DNA of 64,000 nucleotides from the NCBI RefSeq assembly GCF_030445035.2, contig NC_080683.1, positions 117,475,225 through 117,539,224 on the forward strand, given 5' to 3'. Shown piece after piece: positions 58,108 through 64,000 of this stretch. How positions within the stretch are numbered: the stretch's first letter is position 1; each line of letters begins with the position of its first letter. This DNA is from Dasypus novemcinctus. Lineage: Eukaryota; Chordata; Mammalia; Cingulata; Dasypodidae. The notes below the pieces were generated by a model that was given only the letters and a program-made list of their open reading frames with translations, did not search any database and had not been told where the DNA came from. A program made the position numbers and the translations under genes.

Positions 58108-58303
58108 AGTAGTAATATTTTGACAACGTTCTTTAATCATTAATTAAAAATGCTTAACAACAATGCAAGATATTGATGGTAGGGTGAGATATGAGAGCCC
58201 TGTATGATGTTATATATTTGCTTTGTAAGTTCACAACTATTACTATACACTTATTGTTTATGTATGTTTATGTATGAGTGATATACTTCAATAAATTTTA
58301 AAA

Positions 58304-59469
58304 AAAAGGTATGCATCCATGTCTAGTTTGAAGTTGTGAAATGTGTCTCCAATATGCTCTCTGTTGGGTTTTGAGGATCGTCACAGGAAAATTTAAAGCT
58401 ATCTATTTGAGGTATAATGGGATAATTGGGTCTGCTTTCCCTTAGTATATTTTTCCCTTCTTTGTTTTTGATGTGTCCCCTCTCTCCAGCTCAGTGCTTT
58501 TGAATCTGTTAGACTAAGTGAATTCTCTTACACCAGGATTTAAGTCAGCCAATGGGCAGTGCTTCTCACTCCAGAGTATCGGTGCCCACTACTCACTATT
58601 CTAGCTTCTTTACTTGGGTCCTGTGGACAAGTCCAGTGGTTCCCTAAATAAAATATATATCATCCTGAGAAAAAAAATAGATTTACTCTCCAGGGGAGCC
58701 AGAATTAGAGGAAGAGTTTAAGCTGTCATTGTGCTGGAAGTTTTATTTACACACAGGAAGAGGTGGTGCAAGAGATTAGAAGAATTATGATAATAAATGC
58801 CTCAGGCAGGCATTGTTGAGTGTGCACATTCAACACCCTTTCCCAGCTCCTTCTCCCCTACAAGTCTTCATTAGCAGCCTGGGACAGCTAAGAGTAGGCA
58901 AGTGGGACAGCCCTAACCAATGAGATGTTGAGAGAAGTTGGCCAGGGGCCTCTGTCTCTTTCCTGGTGAAAGGAAGGCGGGAGGCAGGTGCCAACCTCCT
59001 CCCCCTTTCTGGTCCCATGCTAGAGATGTGATGCCTAGAGCTGCCCTGGCCTCTCCACCAGGAGCCCAGAAGCATGAAGACAAAAGACCCACTCAACTTT
59101 AGGGAAGGCAAAGCTCAAGAGAGCTGGTACCATTGGTGGCACCCCTGGGCTGGCCTGCCTTCTGTGGGCCTCTTGGTGTGGACCTTAATCTAACAGGTTT
59201 GTTAGAAGCAGGGCCTTCTGCACGACCTTTTCTAGGGACACACAGGCCTCTCACTTAACTGCAGACATAGTAGCCCGCCACCCACATTTCAGGCCCTGGG
59301 TTTCTGTGACAGGTGCGCTGGTCTCCACGTTCTGGTCTCCCTTAAGGTAGCAAAACCTTTCATTTCAAAATCAAGTCTACCCCAGAACGGACATGGAATT
59401 TCAGAAAGGAAGATCTGCTTCGCAAAACCTTCCCAAAAGGCATCTTCTTTTTTGTTTGGATAAGAGCAC
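58304..59469. other. Intergenic, unassigned
   Basis: No gene, RNA or repeat recognised. Confidence 0.3.
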
Positions 59470-59690
59470 AATGTTGTGGAAAGATTATGGTTTTCAAAGT
59501 GAGACCCAAGACACCCCTAAATTCAAATCTCATTTCCATCACTCTGTACTCAGTTAACAGGAGCATTGGGTTTAACTCTTCTGAGCCTCCATCTCATGGA
59601 GGAAGTACCCAACTTGAAAAACAGTTATGAGGCTTAAAATGAGGCCAGCGAGACAAGGAACACTCCATACCTTAGAGCTATTACTCCCTG
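59470..59690 (+). repeat. MIR SINE fragment
   Basis: GTTGTGGAAAGATTATGG, ACCCCTAAATTCAAATCTC, ATTTCCATCACTCTGTAC and CTTCTGAGCCTCCATCTCATG follow MIR. Diverged. Confidence 0.5.
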
Positions 59691-59746
59691 TGTCCCCCTG
59701 GGTAGCCCATGGCATAGTAAGTTCTGTGCCCAGGTACCCAGTGCGT

Positions 59747-59958
59747 CAGGGTTTCTCAACTCAGCACTGTTGACGTTTGAGGCCAGATGAGTCTTTGTCG
59801 AGGGCTGTCCTGAGCATTGGTGGGAGTTTAGCGTCAGTGTCTCTGGGCTCTCTGTGGTAGAGGCCAGGAGCACCCATCCTACTGCAACACCCAACAGCTG
59901 ACCCCGACATTGCCCAATGCCCCTTAGGGGGCAAAATGCCTCCAGTTAAGACCCGCTG
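59747..59958 (-). repeat. MER20 hAT-Charlie DNA transposon relic
   Basis: CAGGGTTTCTCAACTCAGCA at the left end, GTCTTTGTCGAGGGCTGTCC, GTAGAGGCCAGGAGCACCCA, CATTGCCCAATGCCCCTTAG and the right end GTTAAGACCCGCTG match MER20 in order and length (about 210 bp). Confidence 0.75.
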
Positions 59959-60034
59959 AATTAGGTGCTTTTGAACAAATGCCAGAGAGCTCTGAGATCT
60001 TCCTCTCTGTCACACTCTAAATGTAAGACATATG

Positions 60035-60622
60035 TGTAGTAGTTTGATATGGTTATGAATTCCAAAAATAGATATTGGATTATGTTTGTAATCTGGTCTA
60101 TTACTGGGCATGATTGAGTTATGATTAAGACTTTGATTGGGCCATGTCATTAGGGTCTTAAGTTGCCACCCCTTGGTGAATGGGGACTCACAGATAAAAG
60201 GCATGACCAAGGACAGAGTTGGAGCTTTTGATGTGAGGGTTTTTGATGTTGGAGTTTTGATGTTGGAGTTTGATGCTGAAGCCTTAAGCTGGAGCCAGGA
60301 GAAGAACACAGAGGAATAGAGATGGCTCCTCAGACATGGCAGAAACCCCAGGGAGAGAGAGAGACAGCCATTCACCTGACAGTCTACAGCTGACCTTGTA
60401 GAGAAAAGAGAGGTGCTGAGCCCAGGGGAACCCAGGAAGCCTGAACCCTCGCAGATGTCGGCAGCCATCTTGTTCCAACACGTGGAAATAGACTTTGGTG
60501 AGAGAAATAACATATGCCTCATGGCCTGGTATCTGTAAGCTCCTACCCCAAAAAAATACCCTTTATAAAAACCAACCAATTTCCGGTATTTTGCAATAGC
60601 ACGCCTTTGGCTGACTAATACA
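60035..60622 (+). mobile_element. LTR-like repeat, xenarthran MaLR/ERVL-type, second copy
   Basis: It starts TGTAGTAGTTTGATATGG and ends GGCTGACTAATACA, with GTAATCTGGTCTATTACTGG, CATCTTGTTCCAACACGTGG and AAATACCCTTTATAAAAACC inside, the same order as 33350-33993. TATG occurs at both edges (60031-60034 and 60624-60627), compatible with a 4-5 bp target duplication. An internal TTTTGATGTTGGAGTTTTGA-type short tandem repeat lies at about 60225-60275. Confidence 0.6.
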
Positions 60623-61784
60623 GTATGCCACTAGCAATAAATTTTATCTGCTGGGGATTTTTCATTATTGTTTTTGTGATTTTAACTTTGGGGCTTGGGA
60701 GCACCAGTAGGCTGGGAATGTTTCCTGGTTTGGCATTCTTTGAAAGGTGGGAAGCTGATCAGTCTCTGCTTTTGGAATTTTCTATCCAAATAAAGCTAAA
60801 GCCATGTGGTTTGAGAAGGCATATGACACCCACTTTTTCCCCTCCTTTCTTTTGGAAATAAGTACAGTAGCCAAGAGAGGCAAATCTCATTGCCAAAAGA
60901 TCATTTTCAGCCATCTTTTTTTGTTCTGTTTAAATGATTGCTTCAGATATTTTGATACATCGTAGCATTTTTTCCTCTACAGAAATAAAATTCTTCAAAT
61001 TAGTAAATTTTTCTTCACTACTCTCCATCTTAGCCACTGAACCACAACCAAAGTAGTTGGGGAAAAGAAGACCCTTTCATTCACTGTTTGCTCAGCTAAA
61101 CGGGGATAAGGGATTTTATGTGTATGTGGCTTGTTTGGGTTGGATAACCTATTCAACGTTATTGGAGTTTGGAAGCTGGGAGATTCCAGGGTAGAGGCTA
61201 AACTCAACTTGCCTGTATGTGTTTTTCTTAGATGTCAGCCAGAAGATTTTATTTATTTGTTTATTTATGTAAAGAATAAGGGATTTGGGCAATAGGCCCC
61301 AGTCCAGGGAAATTCATACTTCAATGAAGACCAAGAGCACAAACAGAGCTTGAGTTTCCCCCACTGGCCTCACTCCATTCCTCAACAAAGGGAAAGCAGG
61401 CCTTCTAAGAATGAACTTTAAGGAAATTGATTTTTTTTCCCCAAAAACTTATTAGCAAGGCCAAAAGACACTGTACCTGATCTGGGGGCGGGAGGGAGGA
61501 GGGGGATGAGAGGGGATCAACAGGAGCACATGTGAGACGAGGGCTGGTTGAGCCTCTGGGCTGCTCTGAGGCTCCGCAGGTCCAGCCCTCACACCACAGG
61601 GCCCGGTGCCAACTTAGGGAGACTCCATACCCTGGGTCTAAAGTTTAAATTCTCTAAGTCAAGCTGAAAACATAATAAATCACCAGATCCTCTCTTCCCA
61701 CATTGACAAATATACTTTCAAACTGACAAAACTGAAAAGTTGATATAAAGCTATGGGATCACGTCAACTAAACAGGATTTCACT
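60623..61784. other. Intergenic, unassigned
   Basis: Nothing recognised. Confidence 0.3.
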
Positions 61785-61888
61785 TTTTCTTTTCTTTTTT
61801 TATATTTTAGGAGGCACCGGGGATTGAACCTGGGACCTCATACATAGGAAGCAAGTGTTCAACTACTGAGCTACACCTGTTCCCCCTT
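61785..61888 (-). mobile_element. DAS SINE monomer, minus strand
   Basis: On the minus strand it starts GGGGGAACAGGTGTAGCTCA, has a B-box-like GGTTCAATCCCCGGTGCC, and ends in an A-rich tail (T-rich on plus, 61785-61808). Confidence 0.8.
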
Positions 61889-62384
61889 ACTTGTATTTTG
61901 TCTCTTGAAGGATTGATCAGCAAGCTTTGCATCAGTAATAAGATAAAATGTATATAAATCATAAACTTTTATATATTTATCCAATAAAATTACTTCTCTT
62001 GCTCTTGTTTCAGCAAAATTACTAATTATAGTGCTAAAAATCAAAGCTTTAAATTCATTTATGTTCTGTTGACATAATTACCTAAAGAATTGAAGTAAAT
62101 GTAATTGTAGTCAAATTGTATGGAATTTGAGTATCTATACAGCAAAAAGTAAAGTAAGTGGGAAGACTTTTAAAATGAGCACTATTTTTCATATAAAGAA
62201 GCAAGTTATTTTCTTCCAAAATTTTCAACTTGATACAATAAAATTAACAGTGACCTGTAAGTTATAATTACCAAATATCAAATTTTAATGTCTCAATAAT
62301 TTCAATCCAATTCATTTAAATAAAACTGAAATTTTATTTTTTTGAATATTTAATTAAACGCTATTAATTAAAAAAAATTTATTT
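61889..62384. other. A/T-rich intergenic, unassigned
   Basis: Nothing recognised. Confidence 0.3.
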
Positions 62385-62545
62385 GGGAGCAAAGATGGCT
62401 CAAGCGCTTGGGTACCTCCCTCCCACTTGGAAGGTCACGGGTTCAGCTCCTGGGGCCACCTAAAAAAATGAAGATGAGCACACAACAAACAAACACAGCA
62501 AGTGCAAACAACAAGGGGGTGGGGAGAAATAAATAAAATCAGTCT
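62385..62545 (+). mobile_element. DAS-type SINE, short form
   Basis: GGGAGCAAAGATGGCTCAAGCGCTTGGGTACC is the head in order, GGGTTCAGCTCCTGGGG the B-box region. A short DAS body (AACACAGCAAGTGCAAACAA), GGGGGTGGGG and an AAATAAATAAAATC tail follow. Confidence 0.82.
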
Positions 62546-64000
62546 TTAAAAATATAATGATAAAGTGATTTGGAATTCCAGCAGCCACTATCAACCTATC
62601 AATCTAGAATGCAAAGTATCGGTGTCATACTTCATATTTGCCTGTCTAGACATATTATCATCAAATCTGCATAACAGGAATCATTGAATGTTCCTCTGCC
62701 TCCATGTGCAATGGTTGAAAGGACCCAGCTAATGTGAACTACAAATTATAACATAAAAAGAAGCAAGGAAACGCTTCCCCACCACGGGACGCTTTGATAT
62801 GCTGGAGTCCACTGAGTTCACATTATCTGAGAGGAGGGTGGCTTGTCTTCTTACTAATCTATGCTGGTCACATCCTCCTCACATCTGCAGTCCAAAGGAG
62901 TGTTCTTGCTCGCCACAGGAGAGGAACAGCCGGCAAACCTTGCAAGCCCTGCCTGGGCCTGTGTTGCAGAGCCCTCCTGGGGCTTGCGCGGGGTGAGACA
63001 GAAGAGCAGACGTGGAGGGCTCTGGGCTGTTCCTTGGGCAGTGAGGGCACAGCCCGCCAGCAGAGGCCCCGGGGGCTCCTCAGCACGTGTGCTTCGTGTG
63101 TTTGTGGAAGCTGGACTCTCTCAAGGACAGGGTCTCGGCCATTCCCACCCAGGGCCTCCCGGCAACGCCTGGGAAGGCCACCCCTGGCCAACACTGGTTG
63201 AGCATCAGAACCGTCTGCTGAGCGTTTTGAGTCTACCGGTGTCAACTTCCACGCCAGGTGGGAACTGTGGTTAGGGACGAGCGCCCAGCTGCGTGGACAC
63301 GGGCTGAGGAACAGACACGCGGTGAGCGCCGGGCCCAGCACCAACGAAGAGCCCGCACAGAGAACAAAGGGCCCTTTCTTCCCTGCTTCCCCGCGGATGG
63401 CCGTCGCCTTCAGCTTTCCAAGTCACATAACTCACTCGCTAGACAGCCATCATCACAGTCATCATCGCTGGTGGCTAGTCGATTAACCAATTAAGGCGGT
63501 GGATGTCTGAAGCCCCATTCTCCAAGTCTCTCGCTTGCTCTTTGGGTCAGCGCCCAAGCCACAGAAGTTTGAGATTTCTGAGGGATCTGAAACAATCTCC
63601 CATGGGGAAAAATCATCCTTCTAATATTTCTTGTGTATGAAATCTTGGAATCCCTGCCAGCAGGCTGTCTTTTCAGGGAAAGGTTGAGCACTTTCAGAAG
63701 GAAAAAGGTCCTTTTATTAAATGAGTATTGCATGTGAGGAAAACTTGAAATTTATGCTTAAGAAGATCCATTAATGACTGGACTGAAGGAGAGAAATTGC
63801 AGGCTGCACGAGAGGTGCCATCTCTGGGGCTGGCAGGCAGTACTGCCAGCACGGCTACTTAAGATGTGATGCCCCAGCACTGCCCTGGATGCCGTTCGGC
63901 TCAGGGGTCCATAAGCCCCCCGAGGCAGCAGGACGGGCAGCTTCTTCTGACTGTCTTGTGGAAGTTTTGCTCCCCAGCCACAGGGCTTTAGGATTCATGA
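62546..64000. other. Intergenic to the window end, unassigned
   Basis: From about 62790 to 63400 the DNA becomes G+C-richer with overlapping open frames up to 158 codons on both strands. None has a recognisable motif or good splice sites. No named repeat. Confidence 0.3.

Larger units (their letters stand above)
57060..58290 (+). repeat. Three related units in the LINE-1 3' UTR
   Basis: Units at about 57065-57190, 57275-57420 and 58120-58275 share the order of ATTCTTTNATNATTTGTAAC-like, ACAATGCAAG(G/A)TGTTGATGG-like, TGTATGATGTTAT and TTTGTAAGTTCACAA. The third is separated from the second by the SINE insertion. This is an amplified 3' UTR block. Confidence 0.65.
53042..58303 (+). mobile_element. 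LINE-1 with intact ends and large internal ORF2 deletion, nested insertions
   Basis: The order is: 5' UTR (GGAGAGAACCAGCAAGATGG start, 53042-54390), ORF1 (54391-55265), a short segment, the ORF2 C-terminal part (about 55455-56000 and 56468-56600), 3' UTR (56600-57500 and 58108-58290) and an A run. The ORF2 endonuclease and most of the reverse transcriptase are missing. Two younger elements are inserted: an LTR-like unit at 56007-56461 and a DAS-III SINE at 57501-58107. CATGCAT before and TATGCAT after may be part of a target-site duplication. All frames are broken. It is a dead, half-L1-like copy. Confidence 0.85.

Noticed and set aside
62794-63344. Overlapping open frames near the right edge as a new gene
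   Set aside because: Frames on both strands overlap without motifs, and no splice or promoter signal supports one over another.

Overview
This window is mammalian genomic DNA carrying one protein-coding gene, TNFAIP3 (A20), complete on the + strand from about 6.7 to 21.0 kb. The repeats point to a xenarthran, most likely an armadillo. They are tRNA-Ala-derived DAS-type SINEs (short heads with 'GTAGCTCAAGTGGTTGAGC' A boxes, and long DAS-III copies with a tRNA-like head, a body and an AAATA-rich tail) and a LINE-1 lineage I know only from Xenarthra. They lie over an older placental layer of MIR, L2, MER5A, MER20, MLT1 and L1M. Species and repeat-family names come from memory and were not searched.

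Layout. 1-6.1 kb: intergenic upstream DNA with an L2 relic, a LINE-like 3' end with a very G-rich tract, a solo LTR in minus orientation (3348-3709), and a MIR whose core has become a 7 x 41 bp minisatellite (5193-5479). 6.2-7.4 kb: CpG island with the A20 promoter (E-box, two adjacent NF-kB sites) and non-coding exon 1. 9.9-19.3 kb: eight coding exons, all with GT-AG introns and phases that join into one 778-codon frame. 19.3-21.04 kb: 3' UTR with AU-rich nonamers and the poly(A) signal. 21-64 kb: no further gene recognised. This part is a mosaic of SINEs, L1M and L2 relics, MLT1 and other LTRs, and an internally deleted, nested LINE-1 at 53.0-58.3 kb.

The gene encodes an OTU deubiquitinase domain (Cys103, His256 and Asp70 all present) followed by seven A20-type zinc fingers, the ubiquitin-editing brake on TNF/TLR/NF-kB signalling. 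The promoter kB pair explains the known negative feedback, and the AU-rich 3' UTR fits a short-lived inducible mRNA. Compared with human A20 as I remember it, the protein is 12 residues shorter, all in the ZnF3-ZnF4 linker, and the human MALT1 cleavage site (GASR|G at 439) reads S-W-R-E.

I found no new enzymatic or defence system. The most unusual structures are the MIR-derived minisatellite near the promoter, a tetrameric tRNA-like SINE in intron 8, the MALT1-site change, and a LINE-1 that keeps its ends and ORF1 but has lost most of ORF2.
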